From positions 31,924 through 79,030 of the forward strand of contig NZ_JAHLKM010000012.1 in NCBI RefSeq assembly GCF_024449025.1: a DNA stretch of 47,107 nucleotides, given 5' to 3'. Every line of letters begins with the position of its first letter. Positions within the stretch are counted from its first letter, which is position 1. Source of the stretch: Natronomonas aquatica. GTDB taxonomy: Archaea > Halobacteriota > Halobacteria > Halobacteriales > Haloarculaceae. Both the position numbers and the translations under genes were made by a program. Below the pieces are notes generated by a model. It had not been told where the DNA came from. It saw only the letters and a program-made list of their open reading frames with translations, and ran no database searches. Shown one piece after another: positions 40,908-47,107 of the stretch.

Positions 40908-41573
40908 TCAGTCGGAGGCCGGCTCCCCGCCGACCCCGTTCGAGCGCTCCCGGTCGGCCCGGGACGGCGGCGGGTACCGATCCTCGCCGGGGGCGCGCCA
41001 CCGCTCTTCGTCGCGGGGGAGAACACACCGGTCCGGCTCGCGGTTGACGTGGGCGTACCGGTCGGGGGCGTTCGCCAGCGGGTGAGCGGGGTTCTCGCCG
41101 CTGTCGATGCGTGCCGCCCGGAGCCCAGCGAACCCGGCGACCCGGGCGCGGATCCCCCGCCAGTGGTGGTCGGTCTCGCCGGGGACACGGAACGGGTGCG
41201 GCGGCCGCGGGTTCGGTCCCTTCCCGGCCAGCGTCGCCCGGTTGACGTTGGCCGCCAGATCGTCGTGATCGACGAGCACCCCGACTCTGGCGTCGCCCGG
41301 CACCCGCGCGGCGAGTACGTCCAACCCGAGGTGGAGCGCCCGGTACTCCGCGACGTTGTTGTCCGGAACCGTATCCGGTATCGAGAGCCGGGCGACGCGC
41401 TCGCCGTCGCGCGTTTCGATCACGACGCCGAGGCCGCCGTCGTCGCCGTCCCGATAGGAGCCGTCCGTCGCGATATAAAAGTCCCGGCGGTGGGTTCGCG
41501 GCGGGTGGGCGATGTGGGGCGTGGGCGATTCGTCGAAGAGGTTCCGCAGTCCCGGCCGGCGGTAAGCGGCCAT
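40908..41573 (-). CDS. rnhA: Ribonuclease H, type 1
   Basis: Type 1 RNase H fold protein of 221 residues that cuts RNA in RNA-DNA hybrids. Residues 31-170 form the domain: DFYIATDGSYRDGDDGGLGVVI with Asp37, NNVAEYRALHLGLDVL with Glu76, and VGVLVDHDDLAANV with Asp102/Asp104. At the fourth catalytic place the usual NxxADxLA reads ENPAHPLANAP, so His164 stands where Asp is expected. The N-terminal 30 residues and a long polar C-terminus (about 170-221) are haloarchaeal extensions. Start ATG 41573. It lies beside radB and the RuvC-fold gene in a nucleic-acid-processing neighbourhood. Confidence 0.86.
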   Translation of the reverse strand: MAAYRRPGLRNLFDESPTPHIAHPPRTHRRDFYIATDGSYRDGDDGGLGVVIETRDGERVARLSIPDTVPDNNVAEYRALHLGLDVLAARVPGDARVGVLVDHDDLAANVNRATLAGKGPNPRPPHPFRVPGETDHHWRGIRARVAGFAGLRAARIDSGENPAHPLANAPDRYAHVNREPDRCVLPRDEERWRAPGEDRYPPPSRADRERSNGVGGEPASD

Positions 41574-41626
41574 ATCTCTGCTTGGTTCCCCCGCTTATAT
41601 AAATCCACGGCCGGGGACGCTATCGT

Positions 41627-42748
41627 CTACCGGACCGCCGCGGTCGCCTCGCGCATGATCCCGATGGCTTCCTTGAGCGTCTCGAGATCGGTCGCATACG
41701 AGATCCGGGCGTGACCCGCGCCGCCGTCACCGAAGGCCTCGCCGGGGACGACGACGACGCCGCGGTCGATGACGGCGTCGGTCCACCCCTCGGGAACCCG
41801 CGGCATCGCATAGAAGGCCCCCCGCGGCGTCGGTACCTCGAGCCCCATCGATTCGAGACCCTCGAGCAACACGTCACGGCGCTCCTCGAAGGCCGACCGC
41901 ATCTCCTCGACGCGGTCCTGGGGTCCCGATAGCGCCGCCTCGGCGGCGTACTGGGCCGGCGCCGAGGCACAGGCCTGGGCGTACTGGTGGACCCGGAGCA
42001 TCCGCTCGATCCGTTCGTGGGAGCCGGCCACCCACCCGAGCCGCCAGCCGGTCATCGAATAGGCCTTCGAGCAGGCGTTGACGACGACGACGTTGTCGGG
42101 ATCGGCGAAGTCGGCCGGCGAGTGGTGTTCGCCGTCGAAGACGAACGGCTCGTAGACCTCATCGGAGAGACAGAGGAGGTCGTGTTCGTCCGCGATCCGG
42201 GCGAACTCCCGCATGTCGGCCTCGCTCTGTACTGCACCCGTGGGATTCGCGGGGCTGTTGACGACGAAAAGCGCCGTCTCCTCGGTGATCGCGTCCTCGA
42301 CGGCCGCGGGATCCAGGGTCAGGTCCGCCCGCAGTTCGACCGGTTTCGGCTCGCCGCCGGCGAGATGCGTCAGCGCCTCGTAGGAGACGAATCCGGGGTC
42401 CGGAATGATGACTTCCTCGCCCGCATCGACGTGGGCCTCCATCGCGATGTGGAGCGCCTCGCTGCCGCCCGCGGTGGCGATGACGTTCGAAGGATCGACC
42501 GTGAACCCGTTGTCGCGTTCGTGTTTCGCGGCGATGGCCTCACGGAGCGATTCGGTTCCCTTGTTCGAGGTGTAGCCGTCGGTCTTCCCGGCCTCGATCG
42601 CCTCGATCGCCGCCTGTCGGGCATGCTCCGGTGTCGGAAAGTCCGGCTGTCCCAACCCGAGGTTGATCGCGTCCTCGCCGGCCGCCTCGAACACCTCGCG
42701 GATCCCGCTGATCGAAATCCGCTCGACGCGGGATGAAAACTCACCCAT
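41627..42748 (-). CDS. Class I/II (fold type I) PLP-dependent aminotransferase
   Basis: Aspartate-aminotransferase-like enzyme of 373 residues. PLP-binding features: TAGGSEALHIAM (phosphate loop), NSPANPTG (Asn168), CLSDEVYEPFVF (Asp196) and the Schiff-base Lys228 in NACSKAYSMTGWRLGW. It moves amino groups between an amino acid and 2-oxoglutarate; the neighbours do not reveal which amino acid, though this branch often acts on aspartate, aromatic amino acids or prephenate. Start ATG 42748 (MGEFSSRVERISISGIREVFE) is chosen because homologues of this type begin here; the upstream extension is unlikely. It is a single gene, divergent from the ABC operon. Confidence 0.92.
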   Translation of the reverse strand: MGEFSSRVERISISGIREVFEAAGEDAINLGLGQPDFPTPEHARQAAIEAIEAGKTDGYTSNKGTESLREAIAAKHERDNGFTVDPSNVIATAGGSEALHIAMEAHVDAGEEVIIPDPGFVSYEALTHLAGGEPKPVELRADLTLDPAAVEDAITEETALFVVNSPANPTGAVQSEADMREFARIADEHDLLCLSDEVYEPFVFDGEHHSPADFADPDNVVVVNACSKAYSMTGWRLGWVAGSHERIERMLRVHQYAQACASAPAQYAAEAALSGPQDRVEEMRSAFEERRDVLLEGLESMGLEVPTPRGAFYAMPRVPEGWTDAVIDRGVVVVPGEAFGDGGAGHARISYATDLETLKEAIGIMREATAAVR

Positions 42749-42949
42749 ACGCACGTCGCCGTTCGGAAGCGGCATAATTCTGCCGTGTCGACCCGACGTC
42801 CTCGCATTTACCGGCAATTATTGCTTTTTTCTGAGACAGTACTGTTTTCACGCAACCGGCGTAGAACCGACCGAGTACCGGCAAGCCGTCGACACAGGGG
42901 TTCGATCCCCATCACACCTCAAAGCCGTCCCTACCGCTAACTGTCCGGG

Positions 42950-42956
42950 CATATGG
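42950..42956 (+). promoter_or_regulatory. TATA element of the ABC importer operon
   Basis: catatgg is centred about 25 bases before ATG 42978, supporting that start and a leaderless transcript. Confidence 0.45.
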
Positions 42957-42977
42957 CTCTGGGGCCTACAGCCGTTG

Positions 42978-44003
42978 ATGAGTGATTTGACGGTTTCTCG
43001 ACGGACGTATCTCGGCGGATTGGGTTCGGCCGGCGTCGCCGGACTCGCCGGCTGTCTCGGTTTCGGTAGCGGGGGCGAAAGCAGTATCGACGAGCTGACC
43101 GTCGCCTACATGCCGATCTTCCCCGATCTCCAGTACTTCGTGATGGAGTCCGAGGGCTACTTCGATGCGGTCGACGCCGAGATCGACGGCCGGGAGTTCA
43201 CCGACGGGCCGGCGATCGTTCAGGCCTACGGCGGCGGCGAACTCGACGTCGCCATGTTCGGTATCGTCCCGTCGATGGTCGTCATCGATCGGGGACTGCC
43301 CGCGAAGGTCACGGCGGCCAACATCAGAGAGCCGATGGCGATCATGGCTCACGAGGAGCTCCAGGCGCTGTGGGAAGAACACGGCGCCGACGCCTTCGGT
43401 GTCTTCGAGGAGGAACACGGCCGGAAGTTCCGTTTCGGGACGTTCCCGCAGGGCTCGGTTCCGGACGTGCTGTTGCGCTACTGGCTCTCGGCGGTCGCCG
43501 GCGTCGACCCCGAATCGGCGGTCGAGATCACCGAGATCGGCGGGGCGAACGCCGTGTTTCAGGCGATCGTCAACGACGAGATCGACGGGACCTCGATCAT
43601 GGAACCGGTCCCGACCAGACTCGGGGGAGCGGACTCGCCGGTCGGAACTTTCCGGACCGCGAGCGAAATCATGCCCGGCCAGCCCGCGGCGGTCACCCTG
43701 ATGAGCGACGAGGTTCGCGAGTCCGACCTCGCCGGACAACTCCTCGAACAGCACGTCCGTGCAACGGAGTTCATCGCCGACAATCCCGACGGGACCGCGG
43801 ATATCGTTGAAAGCGGGATCGGGATGGATCGGGACCTCGCGCGCCAGGCGCTCGATGGCCCGCTGTCGAACTTCGTGACCGACCCCCGCGAAATCGAGAG
43901 CGGTGTCGAGATCTTTTCGGAGTTCGCACACGACAACGGGCAGATAGACGAAACACTCTCGATGGATCAGATCTTCGATTACAGCGTTTACGATGATCTG
44001 TAA
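42978..44003 (+). CDS. Tat-exported lipoprotein, ABC substrate-binding protein (NitT/TauT type)
   Basis: A 341-residue solute-binding protein. The N-terminus holds a twin-arginine signal (VSRRTYLGGLG, residues 6-16) and a lipobox LAGC with the lipid-anchored Cys26, so it is exported folded and tethered to the membrane, as most haloarchaeal binding proteins are. The mature part (VAYMPIFPDLQYFVMESEGYFDAVDAEIDGREFTDGPAIVQAYGGGELDVAMFGIVPSMVVIDRGLPAKVTAAN) has the NMT1/SsuA-type pattern of nitrate, sulphonate, taurine or thiamine-precursor binders. The substrate is not predictable. The permease follows after 32 bases, then the ATPase. Confidence 0.9.
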   Translation: MSDLTVSRRTYLGGLGSAGVAGLAGCLGFGSGGESSIDELTVAYMPIFPDLQYFVMESEGYFDAVDAEIDGREFTDGPAIVQAYGGGELDVAMFGIVPSMVVIDRGLPAKVTAANIREPMAIMAHEELQALWEEHGADAFGVFEEEHGRKFRFGTFPQGSVPDVLLRYWLSAVAGVDPESAVEITEIGGANAVFQAIVNDEIDGTSIMEPVPTRLGGADSPVGTFRTASEIMPGQPAAVTLMSDEVRESDLAGQLLEQHVRATEFIADNPDGTADIVESGIGMDRDLARQALDGPLSNFVTDPREIESGVEIFSEFAHDNGQIDETLSMDQIFDYSVYDDL

Positions 44004-44035
44004 GCGTGATCGCTTCCGGAGAGTGAAAAATAAAC

Positions 44036-44842
44036 ATGGCGACTGACATCAGAAACGAACTCGAACGGGCGAGGACCGACGAGGAACTCCCGCTGGCCGG
44101 CGTCGACGGCTCCCGGGCGCTGCTCGGTAGCCTCGGCGTCGTCGCCTTCCTCGGTCTCTGGCACGTCGCTTCGCTGTTTCAGCCGGCGTACGTGTTGCCC
44201 TCGCCGCTCGCGGTCGGCGGGACGTTCTACGCCGAGGCGGCGAGCGGCGAAATGATCACGGCGCTCGGACAGAGCATCCAACACTGGCTCCCCGGTGCCG
44301 TCGTCGGGACGACACTCGGCGTCGCCGTCGGGATCGCCCTGGCGTGGAGCCCGCTTCTCGACGACCTCTCGGCGCCGGTCGTACGGTTGCTCCGACCCGT
44401 TCCACCCCTGGCGCTCATCGGCTTTGCGATCGCGTGGTTCGGCATCAACAACGCCGGCGCGGCGTTCATCATCGCGATCGGCGCCTTCTGGATCAACTTC
44501 TATGCAGCCTACGGCGGCGTGGAAGGTGTTTCCGAGGACCTACTCGACGTCGCGCGCAGCCTCGGCGTCGAGGGCGATCTCGAACTCGTCAAGTCGGTCG
44601 TCATCCCTGCGGCTTCCCCGGAAATCATGACCGGGATCCGGACGGGGCTGGGCCGGTGTTGGATGCTCGTCGTCGCATCGGAGATCTTCGGCGTCCCCGG
44701 CATCGGGCGGCAGATCCTCCGGGCGGGTCAGAACCTCCAGGTCGACGTCGTCATCGCGTACATCCTCGTGTTGAGCCTGATGTTTCTGCTCGTCGATACG
44801 GCGTTCCGCGCGGTCCAACGGAGGATGCTGCGGTGGCGATGA
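44036..44842 (+). CDS. ABC transporter permease (SsuC/TauC-like)
   Basis: Inner-membrane permease of 268 residues with about six membrane helices. The cytoplasmic EAA loop GVEGVSEDLLDVARSLGVEGDLELVKSVVIPAASPEIMTGIRTGLGRCWM (about residues 160-205) contacts the ATPase and is clearly of the NitT/TauT family. The N-terminus is an acidic cytoplasmic segment (MATDIRNELERARTDEELP). It overlaps the ATPase gene by ATGA at its stop, so subunit synthesis is coupled. Confidence 0.93.
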   Translation: MATDIRNELERARTDEELPLAGVDGSRALLGSLGVVAFLGLWHVASLFQPAYVLPSPLAVGGTFYAEAASGEMITALGQSIQHWLPGAVVGTTLGVAVGIALAWSPLLDDLSAPVVRLLRPVPPLALIGFAIAWFGINNAGAAFIIAIGAFWINFYAAYGGVEGVSEDLLDVARSLGVEGDLELVKSVVIPAASPEIMTGIRTGLGRCWMLVVASEIFGVPGIGRQILRAGQNLQVDVVIAYILVLSLMFLLVDTAFRAVQRRMLRWR

Positions 44843-45603
44843 ACGCCGCCAGCGCCGACTCGGGCGTCCGCATCGAGGGGGTTTCGAAACACTACGATGC
44901 GGAAGGCGGCGTGGTTCGGGCCCTGGAGGGCGTCTCCTTCGACGTCGACAACGGCGAGTTCGTCTGTATCGTCGGTCCCTCGGGCTGTGGCAAGACGACG
45001 CTGTTCCGGATCATCGCCGGGCTGGACGATGCGACCGACGGTGCGGTGTATCTCGGCGGCGACCGGGTCGAGGGCCCGACCCCCGACATGGGCGTCGTCT
45101 TTCAGGAGTATCACCTCTTTCCGTGGCGAACCGTCCGGGGCAACGTCGCCTTCGGCCTCGAAAAAAGCGGCGTCCCGGAGGCCGAGCGCCGAACGCGCGT
45201 CGAAGAACTCGTCGAACTCGTCGGGCTGGAGGGGTTCGAGGACAGCTACCCGAAGGCGCTCTCCGGCGGGATGAAACAGCGCGTCGCGATCGCCCGGGCG
45301 CTTGCGGCCGATCCGGCGCTTTTGCTCATGGACGAGCCCTTCGGCGCGGTCGACGCCCAGACGAGAGAGATGCTCCAGACCGAACTGCTCGAGATCCGGG
45401 AGGAAACCGGAAAGACCGTACTGTTCGTCACTCACGACGTCGAGGAGGCGGTCAAACTCGCCGACCGGATCGTCGTGATGGACAAAGAGCCGGGACGGAT
45501 ATGCGAGACCGTCCCGGTCGATCTCCCCCGCCCCCGGTCGCGATCGGACGCCGAGTTCGGCGGCTACTACGAGCGCGTGTTGGACCTCATTCGGAGCGCG
45601 TAG
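44839..45603 (+). CDS. ABC transporter ATP-binding protein (SsuB/TauB-like)
   Basis: ATPase subunit of 254 residues powering the preceding permease. Walker A GPSGCGKTT (residues 46-54), Q-loop VVFQEYHLFPW, signature LSGGMKQRVAIARALA, Walker B LLLMDEPFGAVD and the switch His in VTHDVEEA are all intact. ATG 44839 overlaps the permease stop by 4 bases. The complete three-gene importer has no catabolic gene beside it, so its substrate stays open. Confidence 0.95.
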   Translation: MNAASADSGVRIEGVSKHYDAEGGVVRALEGVSFDVDNGEFVCIVGPSGCGKTTLFRIIAGLDDATDGAVYLGGDRVEGPTPDMGVVFQEYHLFPWRTVRGNVAFGLEKSGVPEAERRTRVEELVELVGLEGFEDSYPKALSGGMKQRVAIARALAADPALLLMDEPFGAVDAQTREMLQTELLEIREETGKTVLFVTHDVEEAVKLADRIVVMDKEPGRICETVPVDLPRPRSRSDAEFGGYYERVLDLIRSA

Positions 45604-45615
45604 AGCCTCCCGGGC

Positions 45616-45765
45616 TCAATTGCCGACCGCATCCCTGAGCGCGTCGATGTGGCTCTTCAGCCGTCGGAGCGTCACGTCGGCGTCGGCGTAGCCCTGTTCG
45701 TACTCCTCGTATGTCGAGTCGGCTTTCCGGAGGAAACGTTCGACCGCCTCGTCGGTATCGGTCAT
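45616..45765 (-). CDS. Small 49-residue helical acidic protein
   Basis: A frame from ATG 45765 to TGA 45616 codes MTDTDEAVERFLRKADSTYE and 29 more residues, ending LRRLKSHIDALRDAVGN. The whole sequence is predicted alpha-helical with heptad-like hydrophobic spacing, so a coiled-coil hairpin is likely. The amino-acid composition fits haloarchaeal proteins and the codon third positions are GC-rich. It follows the amidotransferase gene by 45 bases on the same strand. I do not recognise a family. Confidence 0.6.
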   Translation of the reverse strand: MTDTDEAVERFLRKADSTYEEYEQGYADADVTLRRLKSHIDALRDAVGN

Positions 45766-45810
45766 GGGCAGCCTTTCGAAGGCCTCGCACATAGACGTTC
45801 GTCCCTGCGG

Positions 45811-46515
45811 TCAATCGGCCTCGATCCGCCCGGTCCGTACCTCGGTGACGTACGTGAGGAAGTTATCGAAGAGCCGCTTGGCCTCGCAGGCGGCCCGGTA
45901 GTTCTCCGCGTGGATCCCCTCCAGTACCGCCTCGATCCGCTCTTCGGAGAGCCGGTCGTCTTTGCCCTCGGTGACCGATTCGGCGGTCTCCATGTCGTAT
46001 TCGGGGTGGAACTGGACGGCGAAGACGCGGCCCTTCCGGAAGCCGTGGATCCCGTAATCGTTTTTCGCAAACACCGTCGCCCCGGGGGGCGCGTCGACGA
46101 CGTGATCTGAGTGGGTCGTAAAGACGGTCATCTCGGCGTCGATCCCCTCGAGCAGGCGGTTCTCGCCGTCCTGTTCGACGGTCCGGTAGCCGATCTCGTA
46201 TTCGCCCATCGCCTCGACCTGTCCGCCGAGGACGTCGGCCAAAAGCTGGTGGCCGTAACAGACGCCCAGCCCCGGCAGTCCGGCCTCGATCGCGTCGCCG
46301 ACCCACACCTTGAGTCGGCCGATCCACTCCTCGTCCCAGTAGACCGAAGCCCGAGAGCCCGTCACGACGAAGCCGTCGTAGTCGAACCCCTCCGGGAACT
46401 CCCCCGATGGACAGTGGAATTCGGTAATGTCCGCATCGAGTTCGCGGCGGAAGTTCCGGCTGGTCGACTCCGGCCCGTGAGCAGCGTTCAACAGCGCGAT
46501 ACGTGGCCGTTCCAT
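45811..46515 (-). CDS. Class I glutamine amidotransferase-like protein
   Basis: Cytoplasmic type 1 glutamine amidotransferase of 234 residues, similar to the GuaA-like stand-alone GATase group. The nucleophile is Cys86 in GLGVCYGHQLLA, and the His/Glu pair is His170 and Glu172 in FAVQFHPEYD. The N-terminal RIALLNAAHGPESTSRNFRREL and the VVTGSRASVYWDEEWI segment are typical of the family. It would release ammonia from glutamine or act as a peptidase-like hydrolase; no synthetase partner is adjacent. ATG 46515 (MERPRIALL) is preferred over a GTG 24 bases upstream. Confidence 0.9.
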   Translation of the reverse strand: MERPRIALLNAAHGPESTSRNFRRELDADITEFHCPSGEFPEGFDYDGFVVTGSRASVYWDEEWIGRLKVWVGDAIEAGLPGLGVCYGHQLLADVLGGQVEAMGEYEIGYRTVEQDGENRLLEGIDAEMTVFTTHSDHVVDAPPGATVFAKNDYGIHGFRKGRVFAVQFHPEYDMETAESVTEGKDDRLSEERIEAVLEGIHAENYRAACEAKRLFDNFLTYVTEVRTGRIEAD

Positions 46516-46654
46516 CGGTTGCTCTTCGGCCACAGACACACAAAGACGGTCGTATCCCGTCAGTATTTACCGAATACTCGAGGCGAGAGCCTCGCCGTTC
46601 CCGGCGGAGACGAAGCCGCCACCGAGGAACCAATCTACGGGACAGTTCCATACG

Positions 46655-46905
46655 GGAGTTTTATGTTCAATCAAGACGGCAGCGTGATCACACCGAGGCG
46701 GCTTTCGCCGCCGTCGTAAACGGATAATATCGGGATTCGGGCCACGCCACGTCTGAAGGAATCCCCTTCAGGCCGCTGGCTGTGGATCCCGAACACACAC
46801 GGTAACTCTGAATCCCATGCCGGGATAGGAGTAACGGCGGTTGGCCCCGCCAACAGTCCGGTCATGCCGACCGGCCTGCAAACCTGAAACTCCCAACCAA
46901 GCGGT
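46655..46905 (+). pseudogene. Decayed 3' end of a tnpB gene
   Basis: Around 46692-46730 the translation HTEAAFAAVVNG then a stop corresponds to the ending CG..AHGDVNGADNIR of intact TnpB, with the catalytic Asp changed to Val; at DNA level gtaaacggataatatcgg parallels gtgaatggagccgataatatca. Further on (46790-46890) the reading TVTLNPMPG, two stops, then RRLAPPTV matches the tail PVTPPLGDSGNGCLAQPRV, with gggatag-n-gtaacggcggttggcc at 46822-46845 close to 22749-22774. No 5' part of tnpB is present, since the amidotransferase gene starts about 140 bases away. The exact left boundary is unclear. Confidence 0.6.
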
Positions 46906-47085
46906 GCGGTGCCGTGGGAATCTTCGCCCTCTAGCGCGGAGAGGAGGTCAACGGTTGCCCGTCGTCGATCCCTCCCGGTGCAGTTCCCCGGGCGGTTCCG
47001 GGCCGTGTGGTCCGGGCCTGATAGGCGGGACCACCTAAATCAGCGAGGGAGTCCCGCCGTTCACGGCGGGCGGGAATCGCGTAAG
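46820..47085 (+). mobile_element. Right-end/omega-RNA-like module of the decayed IS1341-type element
   Basis: The blocks shared with the intact element come in the same order: gatag-n-gtaacggc (46825), gaggaggtcaa (46941), gtgtggtccg (47005), gcgagg (47043), and a terminal hairpin CCCGCCG-TTCA-CGGCGGG (47053-47070) with a perfect 7-bp stem. The tnpB part is dead, but the RNA-coding end is better preserved than the protein part. Confidence 0.55.
47053..47070 (+). repeat. Right-end hairpin of the decayed element
   Basis: A perfect 7-bp stem CCCGCCG/CGGCGGG with a TTCA loop, the same loop as in three hairpins of the intact element. Confidence 0.6.
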
Positions 47086-47107
47086 CTCCGAAGGGCAAAC
47101 AACACTC

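Noticed and set aside
42896-42915. The string gggg-ttcgat-cccc looks like a tRNA T-arm, which could mark a tRNA or an attachment site.
   Set aside because: The loop is six bases instead of seven, no acceptor stem, anticodon arm or D-arm can be built around it, and no partner copy exists in the window.
46697-46712. GGCGGC-TTTC-GCCGCC hairpin as a transcription terminator.
   Set aside because: It lies within the tnpB remnant and has no T-tract; archaeal termination depends on T-runs.

Overview
The window is a piece of a haloarchaeal chromosome (class Halobacteria). The DNA is GC-rich and the predicted proteins are strongly acidic. Many genes begin about 25-29 bases after an archaeal TATA box, so their transcripts would be leaderless, while genes inside operons overlap by ATGA. 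Clearly archaeal genes include ribosomal protein S8e, archaeal DnaG, RadB, a Bat-type HTH regulator, the siroheme-dependent haem genes and an IS1341-type tnpB. Family numbers (DUFxxxx) are given from memory of the protein families; no search was run.

Layout. 1-3.5 kb: a secreted repeat protein cut by the left edge, then catalase-peroxidase katG. 3.7-5.6 kb: homoserine kinase and an AI-2E-type membrane protein. 5.7-10.1 kb: a divergent sugar-acid catabolic cluster (SDR, cupin and FAH hydrolase leftward; two enolase-superfamily dehydratases rightward) around a striking nested dyad, followed by a convergent D-2-hydroxyacid dehydrogenase. 11.2-17 kb: conserved haloarchaeal proteins, among them an FAD oxidoreductase and a protein with four CBS domains fused to an HPF-like (ribosome hibernation) domain. 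17.1-20.2 kb: the overlapping operon ahbAB-met8-hemA for siroheme-route haem synthesis. 20.3-23.8 kb: a membrane-anchored DHH phosphoesterase, a tnpB-only insertion element with recognisable end hairpins and an omega-RNA-like right end, and a DICT-domain protein. 23.9-28.6 kb: a cis-prenyltransferase, a second cis-prenyltransferase-like protein without the catalytic N-terminal motif, a DUF92 membrane protein, a GNAT and DnaG. 29-32.9 kb: a DUF3311/sodium:solute symporter pair and a tungsten aldehyde ferredoxin oxidoreductase with its own MoaD-like protein. 33-38.8 kb: Bat-type, CARF-like and XRE/COG1709 regulators, small ORFs, two tandem membrane hydrolases and an aldo/keto reductase. 38.8-41.6 kb: S8e, a RuvC-fold protein, RadB and RNase H. 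41.6-46.5 kb: an aminotransferase, a Tat-lipoprotein ABC importer and a glutamine amidotransferase. 46.6-47.1 kb: a decayed tnpB 3' end with a second omega-RNA-like right end.

The strongest candidates for something new are the CBS-HPF fusion, the cis-prenyltransferase pair next to DUF92, the pair of omega-RNA-like right ends (one without a usable nuclease gene), and the nested operator of the sugar-acid cluster. I see no rRNA, tRNA or CRISPR array.
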